This document shows, piece after piece, positions 1 through 11,627 of a DNA stretch of 64,000 bases. The notes under the pieces were generated by a model that was given only the letters and a program-made list of their open reading frames with translations, had not been told where the DNA came from and did not search any database. Within the stretch, counting starts at the first letter, position 1, and each line of letters starts with the position of its first letter. The stretch comes from Ephemerocybe angulata (lineage: Eukaryota; Basidiomycota; Agaricomycetes; Agaricales; Psathyrellaceae), in the NCBI GenBank assembly GCA_013368325.1, contig JAACJK010000165.1:62001-126000 (forward strand). The letters run 5' to 3'. The position numbers were made by a program, and so were the translations under genes.

Positions 1-1028
1 GATGCCTTCGGCCGGCTCTTCGCTCGTCCTAACCTCGCCAACATAGAGATCAATGGCTTCGACAACTTCCCTATCCAGCTCCTTCATTCTCCCCCTTCCT
101 TACAGTCGCTCAGTGTCGGGTACAGTCTATCGTTCTCGGAGTACCCACACCAGGATTTGCAACCGAAAGCTCCCTGGCACTTAACATCACTGGAAGCTAG
201 GAACGAGGGCTTAACCACAATCCACCACCTGTTGAAGTCGTGTACAAACTCGATCTACGCCAATCTCGCCAACCTCGAACTCACCATCGAGACGGTGCAG
301 GCCCACACAAATGCAATGGGGATTATCAACAATGCCGGGGAGCATTCCGCCCTGGAAATGTTATATTTATATTATCGCGCTGCTCCATCCTCAAGCGACT
401 CAGACCTTGGTAAGTACTTGTCTCTATACCATTCCTCGGCGTCGCTCATAGAACCTCAGTGTACCGATCGTACGACGATCTTGTCATATCTGACCGCACA
501 ATCCCTACTTTCCCGTTGCTCCATTGGATCAGGTTTAGGATTGAACTGGCTATCCACCGCCCGTCCTTCCTTGTCCCCGACCTCGCTGCCAACATGATCG
601 CAAGAATGCTCTGCACGAATCCCCAGCCCTCGCTGAGAGTCGCCCATGTACAATTCTCATGGGGAACACCTCCAGTCGGCCCGGAATTCGACATAGAGCA
701 GGTGTTCATAGACCCCAAGCGCGGATGGGGGAGAATCGACGACGCCCTCTCCGACAAGACGCGTTTCCCAATGCTTTGCGCATTTGGCATCGTGCCCCAC
801 GTTGGCTTTCCCGACCCTTCATTTCGTCCTCTTTCAATCTTGGAAGGCTGCAAGTCCGCAATCATTGCTGCGTTCCCTCAGACTCGTGCTCGTGAAGAAA
901 TGGTGTTTGCAGCGTCGTATCATAACCTATTATTTGTACAGCTCGAGCGAACGATATTGGCCCAAAGCCGACCGGTCTCACCGCACACCTTTGCCTTACT
1001 GAGGGAGCTGAACGCGCCGGGCGCTTAA
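1..1028 (+). CDS. F-box-like leucine-rich protein (copy 1), 5' end outside window
   Basis: The gene is cut by the left edge; exons 1..409 and 460..1028 with a 50-nt intron (GTAAGT...CTCAG). The fragment aligns along its whole length with the proteins at 11679-13121 and 13635-15059: the helix-strand repeats before the intron, the junction leading into VYRSYDDL, and the tail around ANMIARMLCTNPQPSL and TRAREEM. Those paralogs begin with an F-box, so this one probably did too. The family gives substrate-receptor candidates for SCF ubiquitin ligases, but no substrate can be inferred. The stop codon lies in a GC-rich palindrome shared with the paralogs. Intact as far as visible. Confidence 0.75.
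1014..1024. repeat. GCGCCGGGCGC palindrome at F-box gene end
   Basis: Near-perfect palindrome overlapping the last codons and followed by TTAAAC. Versions of the same motif lie downstream of F-box-like copies 2, 3 and 4 (11628, 13439, 19098). Confidence 0.6.
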
Positions 1029-1282
1029 ACTTCCAAAGTATGTCAAGGCTTATATCATGCAAGCCATCGTGGGGGCTGATGGAAGAGAGAAATCCGTTCA
1101 TACTTGCGCACCTTCGTAAAATGTTTGAGGCGACAGTAATATCACTCTGCGAGCACTAACAGTTTGCTCACTGGGGACCAAAAGCCGTTTTCGATATGTA
1201 CAATAGCGCACACATAATATCTACCCACTAGTTAGCACACGCACACTAATCCTTTATCAAAGCCAACTCACACACAGCAACC

Positions 1283-2300
1283 CTACAACACCAGCTCCAT
1301 GGTATACTCATAAATCTGACTCTTCAACAAACTCACGCTCTTCTTCCCCGTCACCTTCCATCCCTCCTTCTGCAACAACTCCCAAGCCGCAGGCTGGTAT
1401 GTCGTCGTGCGTGCCACAAGCTTCCTTACCGGCCTCTTCCTTTTCCTCTGCTCGCGCGCATGCGCTACAGCCTGCGCAAGAAGCGCCCTCCCCACACCTT
1501 TATGGCGATACTTCTCCACCGGCGACACAGCAAGCCTGCGCAACTCCACCGTCGCTTTATCGCGTTGCGAGAGCGGGTCTAGGTTTCCAACCATAAGAGA
1601 AAGGTTAAGAGGAGTTCTCAAGTCGACACATTCGTGGAGACAGGCACGCACCCAATCCCACACACCCCACAACCGCCTTCTTCCCATCCACCTCCCCCTC
1701 CGCAACCCAAAAGCCCCCCACACCCTCCCCCTCAAACCCGTACCTCCTCCCCACCTCCTTCAGACTCATATCCTCCCTCCACGCCCTCCTGCACCCCTCC
1801 CACACCGCCTTCCTATACTCCCACCGCCAATAAATGACCCACGCCGCGGCCCCAAAGCATATCACGGCACCAAGGAACGTATGGTTGAACCCCTCAGGCA
1901 GCGGGATCCATGTAGGTTTGATGTACATCGCGGCGACACCCGTCGCAAACAGGTAGTACGCAACGACCGAGAGCGGCTGCAAGTGCAAGTTACGCAGTCC
2001 AATCGCCATTTCCGAGTCGTCTGTAGAGATAGATCGTCCAGGTTCAACCGGAAGTTCAGATTAGCGAGGTGTATCTTTCTTTTTTGCGGTACGAGAAGAT
2101 AGAAGGAGAGAAGACGCACTCCCTACACAAGCTCCCTTCCAAACCAACTTGCACACCTCGTCCCAATCCGCCTCCTCGTACCGCCTTATCCGCACCCCTT
2201 CCGGCAGCCCACCCTCTCGCCCCACCTCCCCAAGCTTTCCCTTCGTTCCCGTCGCCGCCGTCGTCGCCGTCTTCGGGTTAGTACCAGCCTTCTTCGCCAT
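1283..2300 (-). CDS. GNAT-family N-acetyltransferase with two membrane segments
   Basis: Three exons: 2120..2300, 1666..2020 and 1283..1616, giving 289 aa. The 49-nt second intron is well supported, because splicing joins two overlapping frames into a continuous GNAT fold. The first intron (99 nt) is less certain. The acetyl-CoA binding signature R-H-K-G-V-G lies near residues 216-221 after ELRRLAVSP, as in GNAT motif A. Two hydrophobic stretches (PLSVVAYYLFATGVAAMYI and FLGAVICFGAAAWVIYW) sit between the N-terminal strand and the core, as in fungal membrane-anchored GNATs. Substrate unknown. The start at 2300 opens a Lys/Thr-rich leader. Confidence 0.72.
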
Positions 2301-2991
2301 GGGTATATCGCCGTGTATCCAGCCTTTTGGTAGTCGTGGTGAAAGCAAAGGAGGACGTGTCGCGTTCCATGTGGGTCGTGCCAGATATCAACCAAGTTCT
2401 GATCGGGGGTCGGGGGTCCACTCGGACTGCCCTGACCCGTTAACGGATCAGAGATAACGGGCGCCTGCCAAGTTAATCTCGAGCGCTTGTGAGCTCTCCT
2501 TGATAGTCCTTGATAATACTTGAATATTCAACCTTGGATGCGGCCCCATTTCATCGTTAACACGGTACCACGACTTCCCAACGGGACTCGAACCGAAGTG
2601 AAGCCTAAAACTACATTTATTCCATCCATCCATCCAAAACAAAAAGATAATTCTAATTCAACTCCTACGACGGTGGCTTGCCATTTTTGCTACCCCCAAC
2701 GAGCGACACCAAACACGAAAAGACAGGCTACGACAAGCGACGGACACACATTCTAAACAAGGGATTATATGAGCAAGCAAGAAGGGAAAAGGACACGGAA
2801 ACGATAAAGGAAAGTAGGACAGGAAAAAAACCAGAACGTCAGATGCGCGAAGCAGTTAGTGGTATGTAAGACGAGTGAGTACGTTGAGATGCAATGCAAA
2901 AGGACGAAAGAATGCGACGAATGCAAGAGCAGAAAGGTATGACGACGAAAAGACAACTCAAAAGAGCAGAGCAGAAAAGCAAAGAACACCT
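2301..2991. other. Intergenic, no gene seen
   Basis: Upstream region of the GNAT gene and downstream region of ILV2, which are transcribed away from each other in the same orientation. It holds a short GATGG run near 2620 and an isolated tRNA T-arm-like string near 2580 that does not fold into a tRNA. No supported coding frame. Confidence 0.5.
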
Positions 2992-5364
2992 CTACTCCTC
3001 AAGCTCCAAACTCGTCTTACCCTCCTTGCCCCCCTCCTGCTTCACCTCCTTCGGAGCCCCCTCCCTCAACGTCGGATGCAACAACTGCTCATGCAACGCC
3101 TTCCCGGCAGGCACCATCGGGAACACATGCTCATCCTTCTCCACCATACACTCCATCACCACCGGCTTGCTATTATCATACTCCAAGAACTCCTTCATCT
3201 TCGCCGGCAGGTCCGCGGCGCTCGTGCACCGGATGGCATGCACGCCCATCGCCTGGGCGAGGAGCACAAAGTTCGGGTTCGTCATCTTCGTGTGCGAGTA
3301 GCGTTTTTCGTAGAACAGGTCTGTAGATGATACAATGATCAGTAAGTATATGGTGGACGGGGAATGAGAAGGGAAGGGAAACGCACCTTGCCACTGCAAG
3401 ACCATGCCCTGGAACTCGTTGTTGAGGATAAGGACCTTAACACCGATATTATATTGCGCAGCGGTCGCAAGCTCCATCGCCGTCATGCTGAACGACGCGT
3501 CTCCGTCGATATCCACAACGATCTTCTTCGGGTCCGCCACCTTCGCGCCAATCGCAGCAGGAAGACCAAAGCCCATAGTCTACGCGCAAGCATAAGTACA
3601 ATGATAAGGGAGGGAGAGAAAGAAAGAGCACGCACCCCGAGTCCACCACTCGTCACCATCGACCTCGGCTGCTTCCACCTATAAAACTGCGCAGCCCACA
3701 TCTGATGCTGCCCCACACCGGTCGAAACAACAACCTCATCCTTAATATCCTTCGTCTGCCTCTCCAACTCCTCCACCACCTCCTGCGGCTTCATCTGCTC
3801 CCCCTCCTTACTCTTCACATACGTAAACGGATACTTGCTCTTCCACCCCTTGATCATCTCAAACCACTCCGCCCTCCCCGTATTCCGCACAAGCGGCGCA
3901 AGGGCCGACAAGCTCGCCACCACATCCCCAAGAATAGGGATCTGCGCCTCCACCACCTTATTCACATTCTTCGGCTGAATCTCGAAATGAATGATACCTC
4001 CCCGTCCCTCCCTCGCAGCTGCCTTCGCCGCAGGCGCAAAAGTCGCCAACGTACCCGTCACACGATCATCGAACCGTGCTCCAAGCGCGATAATGACATC
4101 CGCAGTCTGCATCGCAAGGTTCGCGTACGCACTCCCGTGCATGCCGAGCATATGCAGACTCTTCTCGCTCGTCTCGTCGAACGCACCCAAGCCCTGCAGC
4201 GTCGTGCACACAGGGATATTCCCGTTCTCCGCGAGCTCCTTCAAGAACTTCGGGCCCATAGGCGACGACAGCACACCGTTGCCCGCGTAGATGACAGGCC
4301 GCTTCGCCTGGTTGATCATCCTCGCCGCAGCCTCGATGCTCTGCCTGTCGATAGGCGGCTCCGAGCTCCCCACGCCAAACAGCTGATTCGGCAGCCCAAG
4401 ATTGACGCCCGGGGTCGTAGCCTTGAACGGCAACGCATGCTTCAACACCGCCGCCGTAACGTCCTTCGGCAGGTCCACAAGCACCGGCCCCGGTCGTCCC
4501 GACGTAGCGATCTTGAACGCCTCGTTAATCCTCCTCGGGAGCTCCGCGATGTCCTTCACCATCACGTTCCACTTCGTACAGCTGCGCGAGATGCCCACGA
4601 CGTCCGCCTCCTGGAACGCGTCGCTCCCAATGCTGCTCGTCGCCACCTGCCCCGTAAACACAATCAACGGGATCCCATCGCTCAGCGCGTCCTGCATCGG
4701 CGTAATAACGTTCGTCGCCCCAGGGCCACTCGTCACAAGCACCACCCCAGGCAAGCCGGACACGCGCGCATAGCCCTCCGCCATGTGCCCCGCGCCCTGC
4801 TCGTGGCGCGGGAGGACAAAGTCGAAGTGCGGGCTCTTGTAGATGGCGTCGAAGACGGGGAGGATCGCGCCGCCGGGGTAGCCGAAGATGTGCTTCACCC
4901 CGTGGCGCAGCATCATCTCGTGGAAGATCTGCCCGCCCGTGAGCCCGACGAAGCTGTGGTCGAGCGCCGCGTCGGGCGCGGGGCCGGGGCCATTGAGAGG
5001 GGTGTGGGGGCCGTTGGGCAGACGCACGCCGGCTGCGGGGCCCTTGAAGGCAGCATTGTTGGGCGTCGTGGGTGCGGGGCGCCTGCGGGTATGGAAGTAG
5101 GGTCAGTACGGTCGTGGAGCGGGGGCGATATGGGTTGGGGTTGGGAACGTACGCTGCGGGTGCGGCGCTGGCGTTGGAGACGGTGCTGCGCGAGATGTTG
5201 CGAGCATGCTCGCGCACTCTGAGCTTTGCCTCGACGATGCTCGAGCTCGACGCTGCAGCCGAGGACGACGACGTCGACTTGGAGCGCGCGAAGACGCTCG
5301 CTGCTTTTGAGGGCCCCGCAAGGCGCACTTTTGAGGTCGCTGGGAGCGCTGCTGCCATGGCCAT
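2992..5364 (-). CDS. ILV2: Acetolactate synthase catalytic subunit, mitochondrial
   Basis: Four exons: 5153..5364, 3636..5082, 3387..3579 and 2992..3320; 2181 nt, 726 aa. The enzyme condenses pyruvate with pyruvate or 2-oxobutanoate, the first committed step of valine, leucine and isoleucine synthesis, using ThDP, Mg2+ and FAD in mitochondria. The first ~75 residues are rich in Ala, Ser, Arg and Lys and fit a transit peptide. The catalytic Glu is about E165 in RHEQGAGHMAEGYAR. The ThDP/metal motif GDASFSM...NN is in exon 3. FAD-domain and C-terminal ThDP domains are complete. The Trp of GMVLQWQ is kept. The position after TGQV is Ala (about A218) where budding yeast has Pro. Start taken at 5364, the first Met of the leader; an in-frame Met at 5457 is possible. 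Confidence 0.96.
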
Positions 5365-6416
5365 GTTCGCTGTCTTGTGTGTTGAGGGGATCTCCTGGTC
5401 GGAATCCTGCTCAAGGCCGGAAGTCGGGTGTGGTAGAGGCGAGAACGAAAGTAGCACGAAATTATCTTTTCAGATGTCTGCTGAATGACTCGATGGCCTT
5501 GGCGGCCGATCGGCATTTTTTCGGCCGATCTGCTCCTACTCCCGGTCGCCTGACCCCATTGCACTGACACTTGCCTAATTGCCTTCGTTCTTTTACTCAG
5601 GGTATGTATCGCGAATACATTCGTAAAGACCAGTCTAGGGTGGTCGCGATATAGGGGTAAACATGCGCTTCGCAAGTATGACGAGTCTGCACGCGCGCGG
5701 CGATGCGACGGGGTAAAACATCAGCCAGAGCACCAGCCTCGACCCGTCGTCCGTCAAAGCCCAGACATCCAAGTTTTGGGAATAGGATATGTATATGCCG
5801 TTTAATCATGCTATGTTACGGTACAGTTCGGATGGATGCAAGATGGATGGATGGAATGGATATGGATGGTATAACGATATGTTACAAAAGTACTAGTCTC
5901 GTCGCAAGACATACCTCCCACGGGGAGGGTCTTGTATGAAAGTCCGGCATCTGTATTGGGTATGTCGTGGGAAATCTTCGAAAGGTATTGACTGCGATGA
6001 GATTTGTAGTCTTTTCCAACTTTTCAATACAAATCTCCCAATCTTCCTTGGGGTGTTATAAGACTAGTTCTCCAAATACATTTCTAAAAAGTATCTCAAT
6101 CTTCATTATTTGACTTAAAGAACACTTCTCTCCTCTGAAGCTATGCGCCAAGTCTCAAACATAGCCCAGTAACGTACCCCAAAACATATCCATTAGATTA
6201 GCTGGACTTTGATATAAGCCCCTCTGTCGCGGAGCCCAGAGGGTTGCCTAATTAGGCAGAGGCTTAGTTGAGCCTAACAAAAGTACTCAGCAAAAGAAGC
6301 TTCCCTACAAACGCCGTCAATTAGCCGTCAGTGCGGGGAAATAGGGGACAGACGAACGGACGCACAAAAAGAGGTGAGATAGAGATAGATCGATAGATTC
6401 ATGAGCGAACGCGCTG
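5365..6416. other. Intergenic, ILV2 promoter side
   Basis: No gene supported. It contains two GGCCGATC repeats separated by a T-run (5500-5530), a GGAT microsatellite (5831-5870) and a short hairpin with CCTCTG/CAGAGG arms near 6222-6243 beside the palindrome GCCTAATTAGGC. Part must serve as the ILV2 promoter; no canonical TATA box stands out. Confidence 0.45.
5831..5870. repeat. GGAT microsatellite
   Basis: Imperfect tandem GGAT/GGATG units over about 40 nt. Confidence 0.6.
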
Positions 6417-8185
6417 TCAGCGTCGACGGCCGTGGTATGCCTTCTCCGGCATCGCTAATGGGTCGTGGTCGCGCGCCTTCCTATGATGATCAGAGGTTTC
6501 AACTGCGAGTTCAGGCTATTCATCCCATGTCAGCTAACCATGCACTGTAAACACGCCCAAAACGCACCTTGTGTATTGAGGGCACACCATGCTCCGTAGG
6601 ACGCTCTGAACGCCCTTCTTTTCTTGAAGCGGAGGAAGACGAGGACGAGGAAGAGGCGGAAGATGTCGTAGACCTCGAAACCGAACCCGCCTTCTCAGAG
6701 TGCGTCCGGTGCCGCCTCGTTTCCCCACTCCTCCCGCTCGTCCGACTCCCCTCCTCCCGCCTCCTCTCCGCCGACCGCGTCCTTTCCTTCTTCTCCCTTT
6801 TATCCCTCGACTGCTTCTGAGCCACCGCTTCAGCTGTTGATGTACTAGCAACGCCGACAACAGCACTCTCCTTCTCCCGCTTCTCCCTTCTCTCTTTCCT
6901 CTTCTCCCCACGCGACGCCTCCTCCTCCTCAAGCAACACACCAACACCTCCGCGCTCCAAATCCTCACTCTCATCCCCCTGGTCCTCACGCGACCCACCC
7001 CCTCTCCTCCTCGCGCGCCTTGCCTCTTCCCTCTCCCTCTCCCGCCTCCGTCTCCTCCTGCGCCGAACAGAAAACAACACGACGCCAATGATCACCGCGA
7101 AGAGTACGACTGCAAACAAGCGCGTTAGTCAATCAACCAATCACAATCCCAAACAAAACTGAGACGCTTCAATGAACGGAAGAGGGAGGGGGGAAGAACA
7201 CAGTGACGACGGCCGAGGGTGAAGAGAAGCAAGCGCGCGCAGTGAGGAAGGAGGAGTGAAGAGCGAAAAGGAACGTACTAAACACAACGACAACAGCCGC
7301 CTCCCAACTCTTTCCCAAATGCCCACTCCTCGGCCTAGTCCCATCCCCATCGACATTCGAGTCGTCAAGCCCAGTATTCCCATCGACATTTGAGTCGGTC
7401 AGTTCCGTATTCCCATCGTCGGTCGAGGACATCGTCGTCGTCGTTCCAATTCAACCCAATTCACGATGATTCGCAAGTCAACGTATCGATACACAACACG
7501 ATACCCCGCAGCCGGAAACGAGGATAAACCAACCACCCACCCAACGCACGAAAGACGATTGGCCAGCCGGATTAAAGTGTTCGGGGTTTCGATAAGTCCC
7601 AGGAATAGCACGGGATCGAGGGACGCGGGCCCGAAGAGAATGGGTATGACGCCGCGAAGGTTGAGAAGGGTGACCGTGAAGGTTGAGAAGACGCCCAAGG
7701 AGGAAGGACAAGGATGAGGGCGAGTGGGGGAAGGAAGAAGCGGACGAAGGAGGCAGGAGGCAGGGCGCGAGGTGTGGAGTCGCGGCAGAATGCGAGCGAA
7801 GGAGGAAGGAGGGCAGGCCGCGAAGGACGAGACGAGCGCAGGCGAGTGCACAGGTGCCGCGAGCCAATACCGCGAGGCGGATTCGTCGTCAATTGACAAG
7901 AATTGCGGTGCGGAAGGACACAGGAGGAAGGAGGAACACAGCAGCAAGAACACAGGAAGAAGGATGGAGGGGAGAAAGAAATGATATAGCAGGAAGCAAG
8001 GAAAGAAGGAAGGGGGAAAGAAAGGTTCCGATTCGATTTAGCCTCTGTTTCGCTCATAGTGATATAGGCACATGCACTCACCCCGGCTCCGTGTCCTCCT
8101 CCGCTATCCCCCCGCCACCGCCAACACTAGTCCCATTCCCCAAACTCACGTCCTGAGCGTCCTCGCTACTGGTACTGTTGCTCAT
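6417..8185 (-). CDS. Single-pass membrane protein with poly-Arg cytosolic tail
   Basis: Proposed exons: 8082..8185, 7279..7334, 6555..7109 and 6417..6502, giving 801 nt and 266 aa. The short N-terminal segment carries N-S-T and N-G-T sequons and a poly-Gly run. A hydrophobic helix (WEAAVVVVF joined by splicing to IVLFAVIIGVVLF) spans about residues 46-67. A run of eight Arg follows, then a long charged low-complexity tail rich in Arg, Glu and Ser. The first intron is 747 nt, far longer than its neighbours; its acceptor is the first AG after a 706-nt AG-free tract, and the spliced frame is continuous. A shorter product starting at Met 7432 reads into the same frame and may be an alternative. 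No known family recognised; the shape resembles fungal Mid2-like or receptor-like membrane proteins. Confidence 0.55.
7337..8042 (-). promoter_or_regulatory. 706-nt AG-exclusion zone inside an intron
   Basis: No CT dinucleotide occurs on the + strand from 7337 to 8042, so the minus-strand transcript has no AG for 706 nt. The first AG afterwards (7335-7336) is a frame-preserving splice acceptor. The 5' two thirds (about 8040 to 7640) is also a strong polypyrimidine tract. This is what a very distant branch point would require. The absence of AG is directly seen; the splicing role is inference. Confidence 0.6.
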
Positions 8186-10211
8186 TCAGGGCCTTCACGT
8201 CGCAGCACCCGTCTCGTTTCGTATCCTGTGTCGTGTCGTGTTGTATGATAGATAGCCAAAGGGAACTGCAGATCCGCTGCGTCGCTCGTCGTAAGTCCTC
8301 GAGCAATGGTATGTCGGCAAACGTATGTCGAACGCGGTATCCCAACCTTATAAGATAAGTAATAAGACAACAACACACCCCCAAGCCGCCCAGTCCAACG
8401 CCGTTGATTCCCAAGACCGTGTTGTCCAAGCAGACACCAGACTTCTTAGCCAGGAAACACGACAGCGCCCCTCGAGTCGACCCCGTCCCCTTGGCGCCCT
8501 TAGTTCTCTTGAAAGGCTTGACTTCTCTTGACTGCTCTTGACCCGACTTGACAAGCCTTGAATTCGCTTGACTACCGCTTGACTAGGCGCTTGAAAACGC
8601 TAAACATCTCTTGGTTCCGGCTTGGTATGTCTTGGAAGCACTCGGAAATAGCTTCGGTGGCTGCCCAGAATACTTGGACATGACGAGAGGTTGCACTTGG
8701 TGCCAAGCAAGTGCTGACATTTCGACGCCAAGGGGAACCGAGAAGGAAGTCGGAAAACTGTGGTGGGTAGCAGTGCCAAGCTTTCTAATTCCAAGTGTGT
8801 AAATTCCGAGTTGTCGTCGCAATCGAGGTTATGCTAACATTAGAGCTCGCCAAGCCTTGGAAGGGAACCTGGAGGAGGGGCTGCACCAGGTGGTTGCGAT
8901 GGTGTAACGTAAAGCCAAGATTTGGTGGGAGGAAGGAAGGTGTGATCCAGCTGATCGTCCGGATGCGCAAATGTTGTGATGGTGCACTTAAGCGCGCATA
9001 CATACGAGTAACGAACACTGTTCAAACGTTCGCCTCGAGACTTGGCACGCGAGAGAAGTGGTGGCCGAAGCTTGGATTGGCTCCCAGGAATTACTAGTGG
9101 GCTTCCTTCGGGCAGGAAGGTCAGGCCTCGAGGAAAGACAGATATTTTTGTGTTGACATTTGCCACTGGAATGCTTGGCTTGGCTTCATGTTCCACTCCC
9201 ATTGTGTCGATGCCGACAAGTACTAGCCCCTTTGAATGTACGTTATTTGAATTTGCCTCGAGCTTGGAGGTGCTTGGAGGAACGCGCGCCGAGAATCGAA
9301 GCACCCAGCATACTTTTAGCCAGTTGAGAATAGGTTGGTACCTTGGCATTGGGGGCGCGACTCTGTATCTGTCACATCTGGATCGACTCTGGATACCAGA
9401 CCAGCACACCAGCTACATGCTATAGTATCTACCATGGCCCGTCTGAAGCCCCCGGACATACTTAAGCGCCTGTACTAGTCTTCCCAGCCCAACCGGGCTC
9501 CTCAAAGGTCCTTCCTCCACCCCGCACACCCACACAAAGAATATCTCTCAATACCTCGTCGTACTAGTATTGGATTCTCCAAGCCCGAACCAAATCCAAC
9601 GTACGGGCTCACTAGAATAATGCCGAGCTTTGTCCTCCGTTGTGCAACTATCCAGGGTACCTGGCTGAAGGACACCTGAGAGAGGCAGTTCGTTGTGGAC
9701 TTGATCCTGTGAACACACGGCAGACAATCTAAACCTATCTAATGACCGCCCCACGGTGCCCTCAAAGGATGCTGCACGTACATACTGGAGTACGCCGAAA
9801 GATTTTGACACTTGGGAGGTCAAAACCTTTCAGCGCCACGCTTCACATACAGTGACTCGAGATCCCACTTGAAATGCTCGAGGTCCCTATGCAGATCCAA
9901 GTTCCTCGGTGCGCGCAAGCGTTCAATTTAAAGGAGAACGCGCTCGACTACCCACTGGTCTCTCCCCCTAATCCTCTCCGCGAGTCGCCGCCTCCCCTTT
10001 AATATGACTCGTATCCCGTATCCTCAGGCGAAACCCGGGTCGTGGTGCTGGTTTTAGTGGTGGTATAAAGCAGAGAAGGGTAGGGGCATCAACGCCATCA
10101 CGAAGCGGAACGCCTTCAAGTTCCGAGCCCTCCGTCGTCGTCGTCGTCATTCATTCTCGAACCACCAGGTTCACTTTCTACCACCACCACCACCGTTAAA
10201 CGACCTCTCCA
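8186..10211. other. Gene-poor 2-kb stretch
   Basis: No coding frame with plausible protein composition was found. From about 8500 to 9450 the DNA is unusually rich in CTTGA, CTTGG and CCAAG. The last 300 nt carry a TATAAA at 10064-10069, about 145 nt before the next start codon, and CACCACC runs fitting a promoter and leader of the 10212 gene. Confidence 0.45.
8508..8600. repeat. Degenerate CTTGA array
   Basis: CTTGA or CTCTTGA recurs every 8-14 nt about nine times in 93 nt, with related CTTGG/CCAAG words continuing more sparsely to about 9300. Too irregular for a simple microsatellite. Confidence 0.55.
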
Positions 10212-11446
10212 ATGTCCAGCGCATTCGCCCGCACAGGCAAGAAGGTACGCCTACTTCTCTCGCTCTCAAAGCACAGACTGTCTAACGAAACGAAACGAAC
10301 TTGCATCCACGAAATGGACTTGCACATGCACTCACACAAAACGAACTAACGAACCTGTGTCTTGCCACATAGATTGTCGCCATAGGCCGCAACTACGCCG
10401 CACACGCAAAGGAGCTCGGGAACGCTGTGCCAAAGGAGCCTTTCTTCTTCCTGAAGCCCACAAGCAGCTATGTGCAGAACGGAGGCAAGGTCGAGATTCC
10501 GCAGGGGATTATCGCGCATCATGAAGGTGCGTTCAACTCCCTAAAGGCATCTTAAGGGCGTTCCAGTGTCGTGCCACGCTCTTGGAAGACTTGGTGTGGG
10601 CTCGAAACGCGGTATACTCCGAATTCTGACGTGCATCCCCTCTCTCAACCCGTCGCACGACACGTTCTGCTTCATAACCTTCGACACACCCTGACAAACC
10701 CCATCACGACGTACGCCCTACAAGTCGAACTCGGAGTCGTCATCGGCAAGACCGGACGCGACATCTCCCCTGCAGACGCAAAGTCCCACATATCCGGCTA
10801 CAGTACGTCCCCCAAACCCCACTTCCCTCACACGCACACGCACACCCTCTATCCCACCACCCAACTAACACCCCCACCCAGCCCTCGCAGTCGACATGAC
10901 AGCGCGCAACCTCCAAGACCGCGTCAAAAAGGCCGGCCTCCCCTGGTCCGCCGCGAAAGGCTTCGACACCTTCACCCCCATCGGCTCCTTCATCCCCTCC
11001 TCCGCCATCGCAGAGCCCCACGCGCTGCAGCTCAAGCTCGATATCAACGGCGTGACGAAGCAGGATGGGAGCACTGCGGATATGATTTTCGATATTCCGA
11101 GTCTTATTGCGCATGTTTCGGGGATTATGACTTTGGAGGTGCGTGGCCGAATTGACTAACTAAGAAAACCGACTTGCTGACTTGACTCCCGATTCGTAAT
11201 TTCTCTCTCCGTATGGCCCTCCCGATCCACCCTGTCCGACGCGACCTGTGTATCTCGCTCACTCTCCTTATGGTTTGACGCGCGTAGGAGGGAGACGTCC
11301 TCCTCACGGGTACACCCCCTGGCGTCGGCCCCGTCGTGCCTGGAGACCGCGTCGAGTGCTCGCTCAAGGATAAGGAGGGCAAGCAGCTCGCCAGCCTGGT
11401 GTTCGACGCCGTGCAGAGGCAGGGCGGGTACAAGTTCACCGCGTGA
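10212..11446 (+). CDS. Fumarylacetoacetase-fold hydrolase, FAHD1 type (acylpyruvase/oxaloacetate decarboxylase)
   Basis: Five exons: 10212..10244, 10373..10526, 10725..10802, 10882..11138 and 11288..11446; 681 nt, 226 aa, the normal length for FAHD1/YcgM proteins. The family hydrolyses acylpyruvates and can decarboxylate oxaloacetate, usually in mitochondria. The metal ligands are visible as E62 and E64 in [12 protein letters not shown] and D93 in [12 protein letters not shown]. The C-terminal GTPPGVGP loop is intact. The N-terminus ([11 protein letters not shown]) is short and basic. Introns are longer (79-198 nt) than elsewhere in the window. Part of the last exon is duplicated downstream at 13234-13272, so this gene was the donor in a local duplication. 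Confidence 0.9.
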
Positions 11447-11627
11447 GCTACTGGGTGAAACTTAGACTGAGGCGGGCGGGATCAAACAATGTCCATATGA
11501 ATGTAAGGGCCCGGTATTTAGATGGAACAGCTGCTACGCTAGATGGTGTGAGGGTTGTGCAGAGATGCCCTACTACGAGCCACTATGGTTGCTTTGATGG
11601 GCTTTTGCTGTCAAGCGACTAGTTTTT

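Noticed and set aside
1407..2102. 231-residue frame on the + strand over the GNAT gene
   Set aside because: Opposite to a spliced frame with a clear acetyl-CoA motif; Pro/His/Arg-rich shadow.
2565..2600. tRNA-like T-arm string (GGTTCGAGTCC on the minus strand)
   Set aside because: The T-stem does not pair well, no A box or matching acceptor stem lies at the right distance, so no cloverleaf can be drawn.
3705..5222. 505-residue open frame antisense to ILV2
   Set aside because: Composition is Arg/His/Leu-rich, it lacks any recognisable motif, and it lies opposite a strongly conserved enzyme; a codon-bias shadow.
7399..7953. 184-residue minus-strand frame within the AG-free tract
   Set aside because: Low-complexity Ser/Pro/Leu translation of a polypyrimidine tract, no motif; better explained as intron.
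8840..9409. 189-residue minus-strand frame
   Set aside because: No domain, atypical composition, lies in the CTTGG-rich gene-poor stretch.
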